Below are positions 1 to 8,577 of a stretch of DNA of 64,000 nucleotides, piece after piece. The DNA comes from Massilia eburnea (GTDB lineage Bacteria > Pseudomonadota > Gammaproteobacteria > Burkholderiales > Burkholderiaceae_D): contig NZ_WNKX01000017.1 of assembly GCF_009720745.1 (NCBI RefSeq), positions 1 through 64,000 on the forward strand. The letters run 5' to 3'. The position numbers and the translations under genes were made by a program. Positions within the stretch are counted from its first letter, which is position 1. Each line of letters opens with the position of its first letter. A model generated the notes under the pieces. The model saw only the letters and a program-made list of their open reading frames with translations. It ran no database searches and was not told the origin of the DNA.

Positions 1-97
1 GACGGCACGCTCCACGGCGGCGCGGGGCGGGCCGGCTAGGCGCCCGGCCGCAGCGGCCAAGGCCACCCCGCCGGGCGACGACTGGGAAGAGTTCTAA
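1..97 (+). CDS. C-terminal end of a methyl-accepting chemotaxis protein (partial)
   Basis: The window opens inside an open frame that ends with TAA at 95-97. It encodes an alanine/proline-rich tail finishing in DDWEEF. A flexible tail ending in an acidic-aromatic (W-E-x-F-like) peptide is typical of chemotaxis receptors, where it tethers the CheR/CheB methylation enzymes. Only about 31 residues are visible and no signalling domain is present, so the call rests on the terminal motif alone. The last bases overlap the stop codon of the convergent regulator gene (94-96). Confidence 0.5.
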   Translation, partial: TARSTAARGGPARRPAAAAKATPPGDDWEEF

Positions 98-903
98 CCT
101 CGCTGACGGCGGAACCATTCCGCCGTCGCCTCATCGGCCGGGAAAAACGCCTCCATGCGCAGCTCATGCAAGGTCACGTCGTGCGGCGTGCCGAGTGTGG
201 TGATGGTGGTGAACAGGTTCAGCTCCACGCCATCCTTGCGCACGGTGAACGGAAGGAAGGGCAAGGCGCGCCGGTCCAGGTTGGGCACGATGGACGCCGC
301 GCGCACACCGGGAATGGCCAGCAGATCCTCCAGCAGCATGGTGGCCTCGCTGCCCGGCCCATCGCTCATTGCTTCGCGCTGTATCCACTGCAGCACATCG
401 GCGCTGACGTCTTCCCAGTTCACGATGTACGGGCGCAAGCCATCCGGATCCAGCATCAACCGGATCACATTGCCGCTGGCGGGGGGACCGCCAAGCAGCC
501 AGTGGATCATCTTGACCGCCGGATCATTGCTCATGACCAGGTTCCACAGCCTGTCCACCACCAGCGCGGGATAGGGCGCCTGCTGCCGCAGCATGAAGTC
601 GAGCGCCTGCTTCACCGCCTGCATCTCGGGATCGGACAGCTTGCGCTCCTGGTAGGCCGGCGCGTAACCCGCCGCCAGCAGCATCACATTGCGCTGGCGC
701 AGCGGAATATCGAGCACGATGCCAAGTTTCAAGATCATTTCGCGGCTCGGCTGCGAACGCCCGCTTTCCAGGAAGCTGATATGGCGCTGCGAGATGCCGC
801 TTTCGGTCGCCAGCCGCAGCTGGCTGAAGCCGCGCTTGCCGCGCCAGTAGCGCATGGCCGCCGCGTAGTCGCTGAAATACTGTTCCGGTGCTGCCGCTCC
901 CAT
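94..903 (-). CDS. XRE-family regulator with MmyB-like ligand-binding domain
   Basis: A 269-residue cytoplasmic transcription factor. Residues about 15-75 form a Cro/C1-type helix-turn-helix, with the recognition region around GISQRHISFLESGRSQPS. The remainder matches the MmyB-type domain, a PAS-like fold that in related proteins binds fatty-acid-like ligands; the ALVVDRLWNLVMSN stretch is characteristic. It lies 10 bp downstream of an alpha/beta-hydrolase gene on the same strand, so the two are probably co-transcribed. Regulators of this family usually control a neighbouring oxidoreductase or hydrolase, which makes the hydrolase the likely target. The ligand is unknown. Confidence 0.85.
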   Translation of the reverse strand: MGAAAPEQYFSDYAAAMRYWRGKRGFSQLRLATESGISQRHISFLESGRSQPSREMILKLGIVLDIPLRQRNVMLLAAGYAPAYQERKLSDPEMQAVKQALDFMLRQQAPYPALVVDRLWNLVMSNDPAVKMIHWLLGGPPASGNVIRLMLDPDGLRPYIVNWEDVSADVLQWIQREAMSDGPGSEATMLLEDLLAIPGVRAASIVPNLDRRALPFLPFTVRKDGVELNLFTTITTLGTPHDVTLHELRMEAFFPADEATAEWFRRQRG

Positions 904-913
904 ATCGGTCCTT

Positions 914-1762
914 TCAAGACTGGATGAAGTCCAGCAAGTCGCTGTTCACCCTTGCCATGTGGGTGAGGAACATACCATGCGGCGCGCCTTCATACACGTT
1001 CAGCTTGACGTTCGGCAGCAGGGCGGCGCTGGGTTTTGCGGTCAACTCGAACGGCGCGCTGACGTCATTGGTGCCGGCAATCAGCAGCACGGGCAGCGTG
1101 ATCTGCGGCAGCTCGGCGCGGAAGTCTTCCCGCTGCAAGGAGCGGTTGCATTCGTACAGGGCCTGCAGCGAAGCCTGCATCGGCATGGCGCGCAGCCAGT
1201 CCCGCATGCCTTGCGGGGTCTCTGGTGCGACGAAAGGCGGCAGGTTGTCGTCGACCCATTTCGGCAAGTCCTTCATCAGCTGCTCGTTGCGGAAGTGTTC
1301 GAGCACGCTGGGGTCGATGCCATTCGGGTTGTCGTGCGCCTTGACCACGTAAGGCGTCATGGTGCCCAGCATGGCGACGCGCTTGATGCGGCGCTGGCCG
1401 TGGCGGGTCAGGTAGCGCACCACCTCGTTGCAGCCCATGGAGTGCGCCACCAAAGTGACGTCTTCCAGGTCGAGCGCTTCCAGCACGGCGGCCAGGTCGT
1501 CGGCCAGGGTGTTGAAGTCGTAGCCGCGGCCAGGATCGCTGGAGCGGCCGTGGCCGCGCCGGTCGAAGGCAATGGTGCGCATGCCTTGCTCCGCCAGCGC
1601 CAGCATCTGGTAGCACCAGGAATCGGCGCCCAGCGACCAGCCGCCCACAAACAGCACCGGCTCGCCTTCTCCCCAATCGCGGAAGTACAGGTTGACGCCG
1701 TCGGCAGTGCGCACGGTGTTTGGTTCGATGATGCGGGCGCCGGAGATTTTGTATGCAGTCAT
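914..1762 (-). CDS. alpha/beta-fold hydrolase (esterase/chloroperoxidase-like)
   Basis: A 282-residue serine hydrolase without a signal peptide. Visible motifs are the oxyanion region GGWSLG, the FDRRGHGRS stretch, the nucleophile elbow AHSMG, the acid in GTNDVSAP and the base in GAPHGMF, giving a complete Ser-Asp-His triad. This pattern fits the non-haem chloroperoxidase/arylesterase branch, but the substrate cannot be deduced. The ATG at 1762 was chosen over an in-frame start 14 codons upstream because AAGGAAAGGAAG lies just before it. It precedes the MmyB-type regulator on the same strand, probably as a two-gene operon. Confidence 0.85.
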   Translation of the reverse strand: MTAYKISGARIIEPNTVRTADGVNLYFRDWGEGEPVLFVGGWSLGADSWCYQMLALAEQGMRTIAFDRRGHGRSSDPGRGYDFNTLADDLAAVLEALDLEDVTLVAHSMGCNEVVRYLTRHGQRRIKRVAMLGTMTPYVVKAHDNPNGIDPSVLEHFRNEQLMKDLPKWVDDNLPPFVAPETPQGMRDWLRAMPMQASLQALYECNRSLQREDFRAELPQITLPVLLIAGTNDVSAPFELTAKPSAALLPNVKLNVYEGAPHGMFLTHMARVNSDLLDFIQS

Positions 1763-1853
1763 GATTCGCTTCCTTTCCTTGGTTGATGAATCTATTGTCA
1801 ACAAAAGCGCAGCGTGCGACGATTACCTCCCAGGTAATCAAACAGGAACCCAT

Positions 1854-2708
1854 GTGACTTTCAATCGAGGACTTTCCCTGCTCTCTCTGCTCTCACTGCT
1901 GGCCGCCTGCGCCACCGCACAGGCAGACTGCCCGACGACGCTGCCGCTGAAAGGCGTCATTAATCTCGATAACTGCTATCCGATAGGCGCGGACTGCGTA
2001 CCTGCCGCGGAGGCGCTATACCAGTACACTCTCGCTTCACCAGATGTCGGTGACGAAGTCCTGAGCATCAGCCTGCATGGAAGCCCCTGGCATTTTTACG
2101 GCCCCGACTCCCGCATCATGACCATCGAAAACATGGCAGGAATGGTCAAGCAGCAAGGCAGCAAGATCCACGAAGTTATCCTGATGGCTTCGTGGAGCGG
2201 CGCCTCCCCCGACAAACATCGCAGGTCACTGGCGCAGCAGTTGTCCAGTGCCCTCGGCGACATGAAGGTCAGCGGTCCGAATGGTTTCCTTTGGTACGAA
2301 AAGGACGGCAAGACAGCCGTCACTCAGCAAGCCTTCACTGTGTTCAAAACAGGCCCCTATGCTGTCAAGAAAGGCGAAAAGGTCATGGCATCCCTGGTCG
2401 AAGGCTGGCCTGCGCAATTTGAAGACACGTTTGCAAAGCAGCGCGATGCTCAGGGACTCCTGCGCGCCGGTGTCGGCCATGAAGTATTCAGCCTTTGTCC
2501 ATCGCGCGCCTTGGCGGCATTCGATGCCTCAGCGGCCCTGGGTAACCCGATTGCCGCCTATAACGCCGCTATCCTGAGACTTGAACGCGGCGATAGCGGC
2601 GACCGTGAGGCAGCACTGGCATTGCTCAGGAAGGCGGCGACAGCCGGCGACCGGCCGTCCGCCACCCTGCTTGAACAAACGACATTGCGCAGCAAAGGCA
2701 AGCCGTGA
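1854..2708 (+). CDS. exported protein with C-terminal Sel1-like repeats
   Basis: About 284 residues. The start is GTG at 1854, preceded by AGGAA; the frame is open further upstream but overlaps the divergent hydrolase promoter region. The N-terminus is a hydrophobic leader (LLSLLSLLAAC) that could be processed as a lipoprotein at LAAC or by signal peptidase I after AQA. The middle (about 40-210) is not recognised. The C-terminal 60 residues resemble one to two Sel1-type helical repeats (AAFDASAALGNPIAAYNAAI, then ALLRKAATAGDRPS), usually a protein-interaction surface. It is followed by another exported protein 46 bp downstream. Function unknown. Confidence 0.65.
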   Translation: MTFNRGLSLLSLLSLLAACATAQADCPTTLPLKGVINLDNCYPIGADCVPAAEALYQYTLASPDVGDEVLSISLHGSPWHFYGPDSRIMTIENMAGMVKQQGSKIHEVILMASWSGASPDKHRRSLAQQLSSALGDMKVSGPNGFLWYEKDGKTAVTQQAFTVFKTGPYAVKKGEKVMASLVEGWPAQFEDTFAKQRDAQGLLRAGVGHEVFSLCPSRALAAFDASAALGNPIAAYNAAILRLERGDSGDREAALALLRKAATAGDRPSATLLEQTTLRSKGKP

Positions 2709-2754
2709 GAGGATTACCCTCCCGGAGTGCAGAAATGAAAAACAGGAGTTCCCG

Positions 2755-3390
2755 TTGAAATCGATTTTGTTTGCGGCCAGCCTGGCCATCACTACCGCCA
2801 CCGCTGCTGCAGCGGCCGCAGCGCCTTCGGCTTCGGCGAAGGCATCGGCCAAGGCGGCGGCTTCCGCCCCCGCTCCCGCTGCGGTGCAAGTACAGACGCG
2901 CGACGTGCCGGTCAATGACTTCATGCAGGGGCGCTTGCCGTTCGTGCTTCCCCTTAACGTGCCAGTGCCGGTGGAATACCAGCAGTCCAAAGTCAAGAAG
3001 ATCGGCTATTCCTACTGGATGCGGCCCGAGGATGCGGTAAACGCCACCGCGGCCGCCCTGCCGACCCGCAACGGCTACATGTACGGTTCGACCGCCACCA
3101 ACGTCACTTACGACGCATCACACCACGTGTTCTATGGCATTAACGATCCTGGATCGCTGAACAAGCTGCGCGGCGCAGCCACCAATATCCAGGTCAAGGA
3201 GTTTTACGACGTCAAGAACCCGGCCGTGATGATTTCCATGATCAGCGGCACGACGGGGCAGCCGGCCTACTTCATGTACATGGCAACGGGCAAAAAGAAC
3301 GAGACCTTCTTCCTGTCCTACCGCGCGCCGGACGGCCGCAAGGACATCGGCGATGCGGTGTGGGCCAAGATGGCCGCCGCCATCAAATAA
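2755..3390 (+). CDS. exported hypothetical protein with alanine-rich linker
   Basis: About 211 residues starting at TTG 2755, which is preceded by AGGAG. Upstream in-frame codons overlap the previous gene and have no good binding site. A signal peptide (about 1-20) is followed by an Ala/Ser/Lys/Pro-rich low-complexity linker up to about residue 45. A compact domain of about 160 residues follows that I do not recognise; it is rich in Tyr, Gly and Asn and has no cysteines. It probably forms a unit with the preceding exported gene. Its last 8 bp overlap the 3' end of the convergent glycerate kinase gene. Confidence 0.6.
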   Translation: MKSILFAASLAITTATAAAAAAAPSASAKASAKAAASAPAPAAVQVQTRDVPVNDFMQGRLPFVLPLNVPVPVEYQQSKVKKIGYSYWMRPEDAVNATAAALPTRNGYMYGSTATNVTYDASHHVFYGINDPGSLNKLRGAATNIQVKEFYDVKNPAVMISMISGTTGQPAYFMYMATGKKNETFFLSYRAPDGRKDIGDAVWAKMAAAIK

Positions 3391-4642
3391 CCAGGATTGC
3401 GCGGAAGTCGTTGACGTTGGTGCGCGTCGGACCGGTGACCACCAGGTCGCCCAGTGCGGCGAAGAAGCTGTAGCCGTCGTTGTTGTCGAGCAGGGCGCGC
3501 GCATCCAGTCCCAGGTCAACGGCGCGCTGCAGGGTGTCCGGCCCGAGTACGGCGCCGGCGTTGTCCTCGGTGCCGTCGATACCATCCGTATCGCAGGCGA
3601 TGGCGTACACGCCCGGCACGGACTGGAATGCGACAGCCAGCGCCAGCAGGTATTCCGCATTGCGTCCGCCGCGTCCCGTCCCTTGCACGGTGACGCTGGT
3701 TTCTCCCCCTGAAAGGATCACGCAAGGCGGCCGCAAAGGGCTGCCATGTTCGATCACGCCCTGCACCAGGGCCGCGTGCGAGACCGCGACATTGCGCGCC
3801 TCGCCCTCCACCCGGTCACTCAGGACAAGCGGACGCAAGCCCTCGGCACGGGCAACATCGGCGGCCGCCTGCAGGGCATGCCTGGCGGTGGCAATGACGG
3901 CAACGCTGTTGCGCGCCAGGCGCGGGTCGCCTGGCTTGGGCGTTTCCAGCGCGGGGTCTTCCAGCACGTCGCGCACTTCTGCTGGAATGTCGATGCCGTA
4001 TTGCTGCAGGATGCGCAAGGCGTCGGCTGCAGTGGAGGCATCCGCCAGGGTCGGCCCGCTGGCCACCACCGCCGGGTCGTCGCCCGGCACGTCCGACAGT
4101 ACCAGGGTCACCACGCGCGCCTGGCCGCAAGCCAGCGCCAGCCTGCCGCCCTTGATGGCCGACAGGTGCTTGCGCACGATATTGATGTCGCCAATCGGCG
4201 CCCCGCTGCGCAACAAGGCCTTGTTGATGTCCTGTTTCTGCTGCAGGGTAATGCCGGCTGCCGGCAGCGACATCAGGGCCGAGCCGCCGCCGGACATCAG
4301 GCACAGCACCATATCGTCCGGCCCCAGGCCGCGTACCGCCGACAGCATGCGCCGCGCCGCGGCCTGGCTGGCGTCGTCCGGCACCGGATGGCCGGCCTCT
4401 ATCACTTCCACCTGCCGGGTTGGGGCGCCGTGCCCGTAGCGCGTGACCACCACGCCGCTGAGCGAACCGTGCCAGCGCCGCTCCACCCCTTGCGCCATGC
4501 GCGCCGACGCCTTGCCGGCGCCAATGATCACGGTGCGGCCTTTGGGCGGCGGCGGCAGGTGGGCCGCGATGGTGTCGAGCGGGTCGGCCGCGCGCAGCGC
4601 GGCGTTGAACAGTTCCGACAGAATTTCGCGCCCGGTCTTCAC
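3383..4642 (-). CDS. ttuD: glycerate 2-kinase, MOFRL/GckA-TtuD family
   Basis: A 419-residue protein of the family annotated as glycerate 2-kinase (older name hydroxypyruvate reductase TtuD), which phosphorylates D-glycerate to 2-phosphoglycerate. Visible hallmarks are the VIIGAGKASARMA nucleotide-binding loop, the VLCLMSGGGSALM loop, LSDVPGDDP, and the C-terminal MOFRL region with SGGETSVTVQGTGRGGRNAE and CDTDGIDG. The start is GTG 4642, overlapping the transporter stop by the GTGA tetranucleotide and preceded by AAAGGGGA. A much longer open frame reading into the transporter gene is an artefact. Coupling to an MFS transporter suggests a sugar-acid or tartrate/glycerate use pathway. Confidence 0.88.
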   Translation of the reverse strand: MKTGREILSELFNAALRAADPLDTIAAHLPPPPKGRTVIIGAGKASARMAQGVERRWHGSLSGVVVTRYGHGAPTRQVEVIEAGHPVPDDASQAAARRMLSAVRGLGPDDMVLCLMSGGGSALMSLPAAGITLQQKQDINKALLRSGAPIGDINIVRKHLSAIKGGRLALACGQARVVTLVLSDVPGDDPAVVASGPTLADASTAADALRILQQYGIDIPAEVRDVLEDPALETPKPGDPRLARNSVAVIATARHALQAAADVARAEGLRPLVLSDRVEGEARNVAVSHAALVQGVIEHGSPLRPPCVILSGGETSVTVQGTGRGGRNAEYLLALAVAFQSVPGVYAIACDTDGIDGTEDNAGAVLGPDTLQRAVDLGLDARALLDNNDGYSFFAALGDLVVTGPTRTNVNDFRAILVI

Positions 4643-5910
4643 AGCATTTCCCCTTTGCGGCCAACACACAGCATCACCAGTATGCCACCGACTGCCTGGC
4701 TGGCCGCCAGCAGCAGCATGCCGTTGGCGGTGCTGTGCGTGGCGTCCTTGATAGCGCCCACCAGGTAGGGGCTGGCAAAGCCCGCCAGGTTGCCGAGCGA
4801 GTTGATCATGGCGATGCCGGCAGCTGCAGCGGAGCCGCCCAGCATGGCGGTCGGAATGCTCCAGAACACCGGGAAGGTGCTGAGGATGCCCGCCGTCGCC
4901 ACGCTCAGGGCTGCCAGCGCCAGCGCAGGGTCGTTGACGAAGTGCGTCGACGCCAGCAAGCCGGCGGACCCGATAAAGGCCGCCAGCACAAGGTGCCAGC
5001 GCCGCTCGCCCGTGCGGTCGGAATGGCGCGCGGAGACGATCATCGTCACCGCGGCAATGCTGTAAGGGATCGCAGTCAGCAGGCCGATATCCAGGACGTC
5101 CTGCACGCCAGTATTGCGTATCAATTGCGGCAGCCAGAAGCCGACACCGTACAGTCCCATCACCATCAGGAAGTAGACCAGGGCAAGGATCCACACCCGG
5201 CTGCTGCCGAATACGTGGCGCAGTCCCCATTGCGCACGCGGCTCGCCATCGCGCGCCAGTTCCGCTTTCAGCAGCGCCTTTTCATCGTCATCAAGCCAGG
5301 TGGCGTCGTCGATGCCGTCGTCGAGCAGGGCCAGCGTCAGCACGCCCAGCACCACTGCCGGCAAGCCTTCCAGCAGGAACAGCCACTGCCAGCCCGCCAG
5401 GCCGGCATGTCCGGCAAAACGCGACATGATCCAGCCCGATAGCGGACCACCCAGGATGCCCGCCACCGCCACGCCGCTCATGAAGATGGCGACGATGCGC
5501 GCACGCTTCTGCGCCGGATACCAGTAGGTCAGGTACAGGATCACGCCGGGGAAGAAGCCTGCCTCCGCCACGCCAAGCAGGAAGCGCATCACGTAGAAAC
5601 TGGCTGGGCTGCTCATGAACAGCATGGCGGCCGACAGCAGGCCCCAGCTGGCCATGATGCGTGCGATCCAGCGCCTTGCACCGACCTTCAGCATGAGCAG
5701 GTTGGCCGGCACTTCGAACAGGAAGTAGCCGAGGAAGAATATGCCCGCCCCCAGCCCATACACCGTGTCGGAGAGCTGCAAATCCGCCTGCATCTGCAGC
5801 TTGGCAAAGCCGATGTTGACGCGGTCCAGGTAGGCCACCACGTAACACATGAACAAAAATGGCAGCAGGCGCCAGCCGACGCGCGCGTACAGCTTTTCGG
5901 TAGTGATCAT
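4639..5910 (-). CDS. MFS transporter, anion:cation symporter (tartrate/sugar-acid) family
   Basis: A 423-residue inner-membrane permease with about 12 hydrophobic segments. The N-terminus (ARVGWRLLPFLFMCYVVAYLDRVNIGFAKLQM) is typical of the ACS family, which imports organic anions such as tartrate, glucarate, galactonate or phthalate with protons. The EVPANLLMLKVGARRWIARI stretch, containing the family signature region, supports this. It is the first gene of a two-gene unit with the glycerate kinase, so a substrate catabolised through glycerate is likely; tartrate is one candidate. The start is ATG 5910, and the S9 peptidase gene diverges from it 67 bp away. Confidence 0.85.
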   Translation of the reverse strand: MITTEKLYARVGWRLLPFLFMCYVVAYLDRVNIGFAKLQMQADLQLSDTVYGLGAGIFFLGYFLFEVPANLLMLKVGARRWIARIMASWGLLSAAMLFMSSPASFYVMRFLLGVAEAGFFPGVILYLTYWYPAQKRARIVAIFMSGVAVAGILGGPLSGWIMSRFAGHAGLAGWQWLFLLEGLPAVVLGVLTLALLDDGIDDATWLDDDEKALLKAELARDGEPRAQWGLRHVFGSSRVWILALVYFLMVMGLYGVGFWLPQLIRNTGVQDVLDIGLLTAIPYSIAAVTMIVSARHSDRTGERRWHLVLAAFIGSAGLLASTHFVNDPALALAALSVATAGILSTFPVFWSIPTAMLGGSAAAAGIAMINSLGNLAGFASPYLVGAIKDATHSTANGMLLLAASQAVGGILVMLCVGRKGEML

Positions 5911-5977
5911 TCTTGTTGTATTTCTAACTATGACACCCTAGAATCATTGCACATTTTTTCCGAATGGAGACGAAGAA

Positions 5978-8089
5978 GTGAGCATACGCCTCATCACCGG
6001 CCTGCTGCTGCCCTTGCTGGCCGCACCTGCCTTCGCTGCGGACCTGCCGCAGCCGCCCCTGGCCGCCAAGGTCCAGTGGATGGAAACCCGCCATGGCGAG
6101 CAGGTGACCGACGATTATCACTGGCTGCGTGAAAAGAGCGATCCCGCCGTGATCGACTACCTGAAGGCGGAGAATGCCTACACCGCCGCCATGACGGAGA
6201 ACATCAAGCCGTTCGCCGACCGCCTGTTCAAGGAATTCAAGGACCGCACCCAGCCCGTCGACCTGTCCGTGCCGGCGCGCATGAACGGCTACTACTATTA
6301 CAACCGCATCGAGGCCGGCAAGCAATACCCGCTGAATTGCCGCCGCAAGGCCGGCAAGGATGGCAACTACGACGCCAACGCGCCGGAAGAAATCCTGCTG
6401 GACCAGAACGCGATGGCGGAAGGCCTGAAGTTCTTCCACCTCGGCGTGATGCACGCCAGCCCGGATGGCAAGATGCTGGCCTACACGACCGACAGCAATG
6501 GCTTCCGCCAGTATGAGCTGCATGTGAAGGACCTGCAGACCGGGAAGGTGCTCTCCACCACCATGCCGCGCGTAACCTCGCTGGCCTGGGCTGCCGACAA
6601 CAAGACCTTGTTCGTCACGCAGGAAGACGCCACCACCAAGCGCTCCGACCGCGTATTCCGCCTGCCGCTGGGCGGCGCGCCGGAGCAGGTGGTTCACGAG
6701 CCGGTCGAGCAGTTCGCGCTGGAGCTCTATACCGATAAGAACTCCATTTACCTCGCTGCCGCCTCCACCGACACCTATGAAGTGTCGATGCTGCCGAAGA
6801 ACCAGCCGAAGGCCAAGTTCAAGTCCGTGCTGGGCCGCGAAAAAGGCCATCGCTATATCGTGCTGCAACGACAAGGCATGCTGTACATCTACACCAACAA
6901 GGACGCCAAGAACTTCCGCGTCGTTACCGCGCCGCTGTCCAATCCGAAAAAATGGACCGAGCTGGTACCGCACGACAAAGACACCCTGATCACGGGCATG
7001 AACGTGTTCGACGGCTTCCTGGTGCTGAATGAAAAATCGCGCGCGCTGAACCGCACCCGCATCTACGACTTCGCGGCGAAGAAATGGCTGACCGTGAAGT
7101 TCGACGACGAAGTCTATGTGTCGATGGAAGTACCGAAGGCCAATGACGACGAGACGCTGACCAAGTACCGGCTCAGCTACCAGTCGCCGCTGTCGCCGCC
7201 GACCATCATCGACGTCGACATGAAGACCGGCGAACGCACCGTGCTGAAAAAGCAGGAAGTGGCGGGCGGCTTCGATTTCAGCCAGTACGAAACCAAGCGA
7301 CTGTGGGCGACCGCGCGCGACGGCGTGAAGGTGCCGCTGTGGGTGGCCTATAAGAAGGGCGTGAAGCTGGATGGCTCCGCGCCGCTGGTGCTGTACTCAT
7401 ACGGTTCCTATGGCATTCCGCAGGAAGCGACTTTCTCGCTGACCCGATTGAGCATGCTGGAACGCGGCGTGATTTACGCGGCGGCGCATATCCGCGGCGG
7501 CAACGACATGGGCGAAGCCTGGCATGACGACGGCATGCTGATGCACAAGAAGAACACCTTCAACGATTTCGTCGACAGCGCTGAATACCTGGTCAAGGAA
7601 AAGTGGACCAGCGCCGACCGCCTGGCGATCCAGGGCGGCAGCGCAGGCGGCTTGCTGATGGGGGCTGTGGTGAATATGCGTCCGGACTTGTTCAAGGCAG
7701 TGCATGCGGCCGTGCCTTTCGTCGACGTGATGAACACGATGATGGACGCCAGCCTGCCGCTGACCACGGGCGAATACCTGGAGTGGGGTAACCCGAACGA
7801 GAAGGCGGCGTACGACTATATGCGCAGCTATTCCCCGTATGACAACATCTTGTTGAAAGATTACCCTGCCATGCTGGTGACGACGGGCTTGAACGATAGC
7901 CAGGTGATGTACTGGGAGCCGGCCAAGTACGTGGCCAAGCTGCGTCGCAACAAGACGGACAGCAATCCGCTGCTACTGAAGGTGAATATGGGGGCGGGCC
8001 ATGGCGGCTCGTCCGGGCGTTATAACGCGCTGGAGGATAAAGCGTTTGAGATGGCCTGGCTGCTGTCGCAAATCGGGGTGACGCAATAA
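5978..8089 (+). CDS. exported prolyl oligopeptidase family protein (S9A/oligopeptidase B-like)
   Basis: A 703-residue serine peptidase with an N-terminal signal peptide (cut probably after AFA, residue about 20). The N-terminal domain should be the seven-bladed propeller. The C-terminal alpha/beta-hydrolase domain carries Ser555 in GGSAGG, Asp640 in TGLNDSQ and His675 in GAGHGG, a complete catalytic triad. S9A enzymes cut short peptides after proline (prolyl oligopeptidase) or after basic residues (oligopeptidase B); the sequence does not decide between these. The start is GTG 5978 with GGAGA upstream. It is periplasmic by prediction. The next features downstream are two tRNA genes with their own promoter. 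Confidence 0.88.
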   Translation: MSIRLITGLLLPLLAAPAFAADLPQPPLAAKVQWMETRHGEQVTDDYHWLREKSDPAVIDYLKAENAYTAAMTENIKPFADRLFKEFKDRTQPVDLSVPARMNGYYYYNRIEAGKQYPLNCRRKAGKDGNYDANAPEEILLDQNAMAEGLKFFHLGVMHASPDGKMLAYTTDSNGFRQYELHVKDLQTGKVLSTTMPRVTSLAWAADNKTLFVTQEDATTKRSDRVFRLPLGGAPEQVVHEPVEQFALELYTDKNSIYLAAASTDTYEVSMLPKNQPKAKFKSVLGREKGHRYIVLQRQGMLYIYTNKDAKNFRVVTAPLSNPKKWTELVPHDKDTLITGMNVFDGFLVLNEKSRALNRTRIYDFAAKKWLTVKFDDEVYVSMEVPKANDDETLTKYRLSYQSPLSPPTIIDVDMKTGERTVLKKQEVAGGFDFSQYETKRLWATARDGVKVPLWVAYKKGVKLDGSAPLVLYSYGSYGIPQEATFSLTRLSMLERGVIYAAAHIRGGNDMGEAWHDDGMLMHKKNTFNDFVDSAEYLVKEKWTSADRLAIQGGSAGGLLMGAVVNMRPDLFKAVHAAVPFVDVMNTMMDASLPLTTGEYLEWGNPNEKAAYDYMRSYSPYDNILLKDYPAMLVTTGLNDSQVMYWEPAKYVAKLRRNKTDSNPLLLKVNMGAGHGGSSGRYNALEDKAFEMAWLLSQIGVTQ

Positions 8090-8114
8090 TTTTTGCGGTT
8101 TTTTGGAAAAACGC

Positions 8115-8144
8115 TTGCGCGGGTTTCCAAATCCATCCTATAAT
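8115..8144 (+). promoter_or_regulatory. promoter of the tRNA-Val/tRNA-Asp unit
   Basis: A perfect -10 hexamer TATAAT at 8139-8144 lies 18 bp after TTGCGC (8115-8120). The tRNA-Val gene begins 46 bp further on. The position and the consensus -10 suit a strong stable-RNA promoter. Confidence 0.7.
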
Positions 8145-8190
8145 GCGGCCTCTTCTGAACGTTGTGACAAACGTTCGACAGTGAAGACAG

Positions 8191-8266
8191 GGGCGCTTAG
8201 CTCAGTTGGTAGAGCGGATCCCTTACAAGGATTAGGTCGGGAGTTCGAGCCTCTCAGCGCCCACCA
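8191..8266 (+). tRNA. tRNA-Val (anticodon TAC)
   Basis: A full cloverleaf of 76 nt. The acceptor stem GGGCGCT (8191-8197) pairs with AGCGCCC (8256-8262), the D stem is GCTC/GAGC, and the anticodon loop CTTACAA gives anticodon TAC. The T loop is TTCGAGC and an encoded 3' ACCA ends at 8266. It reads GUA and, with modification, other valine codons. It is 19 bp upstream of tRNA-Asp and probably in the same transcript. Confidence 0.95.
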
Positions 8267-8285
8267 GTCACACTGATGAAGAATT

Positions 8286-8362
8286 GGAGCGGTAGTTCAG
8301 TTGGTTAGAATACCGGCCTGTCACGCCGGGGGTCGCGGGTTCGAGCCCCGTCCGCTCCGCCA
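8286..8362 (+). tRNA. tRNA-Asp (anticodon GTC)
   Basis: A 77-nt cloverleaf. GGAGCGG (8286-8292) pairs with CCGCTCC (8352-8358), the anticodon loop CTGTCAC gives anticodon GTC, the T loop is TTCGAGC, and the discriminator G with encoded CCA ends at 8362. It is second in the tRNA pair and followed directly by a strong terminator. Confidence 0.95.
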
Positions 8363-8370
8363 ATATTCAG

Positions 8371-8402
8371 AAAAAAGCCCCGAAGAGATTCGGGGCTTTT
8401 TT
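8371..8402 (+). terminator. intrinsic terminator of the tRNA pair
   Basis: Arms GCCCCGAA and TTCGGGGC flank a four-base loop, with A-tract before and T-tract after (AAAAAAG ... CTTTTTT). The symmetry makes it potentially functional in both directions, though ahpF converges from the far side of the repeat element. Confidence 0.9.
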
Positions 8403-8410
8403 CATTTCAG

Positions 8411-8577
8411 AACCCGGTAAATCGGGGTCTGACCCAAGGGTCAGACCCTGTCTGTTCGACGGCCGGGGTGGGTTGTGCGCCTTTGATCTTCGACGAAAGT
8501 CAAAAGCCTCGAACCAAGTCCGAGGCCTTTGTACATCTGGGGTCAGACCCTTGGGTCTGACCCCGCCTTACCGGGTT
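8411..8577. repeat. 170-bp element with complex inverted-repeat ends, copy 1
   Basis: Outer ends are the inverted decamers AACCCGGTAA (8411-8420) and TTACCGGGTT (8568-8577). Just inside each end is an imperfect palindrome of the form GGGTCTGACCC-AA-GGGTCAGACCC (about 8425-8448 and 8539-8563). The interior contains TGTGCGCC, TTGATCTTC and AAGTCAAAAGCCT, all shared with a second copy at 32174-32344, plus an AGCCTCG/CGAGGCC stem. It has no coding capacity. It lies between the tRNA terminator and the 3' end of ahpF and reaches the ahpF stop codon. The structure resembles a miniature inverted-repeat or REP-type element; mobility is an inference. Confidence 0.85.

Noticed and set aside
1692-1853. 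An N-terminal extension of the Sel1-like protein starting at 1692
   Set aside because: It would overlap the divergent hydrolase coding region and would place the signal peptide internally; the GTG at 1854 gives a proper leader.
3383-5230. Reading the glycerate kinase as a 615-residue protein
   Set aside because: The extra N-terminal 196 residues are a shadow of the transporter gene; the GTG at 4642 with a good binding site gives the normal family length.
8191-8577. tRNA-adjacent repeat as an integrase attachment site
   Set aside because: There is no integrase, no direct repeat of the tRNA 3' end and no island downstream; the repeat has its own inverted ends and occurs away from tRNAs as well.
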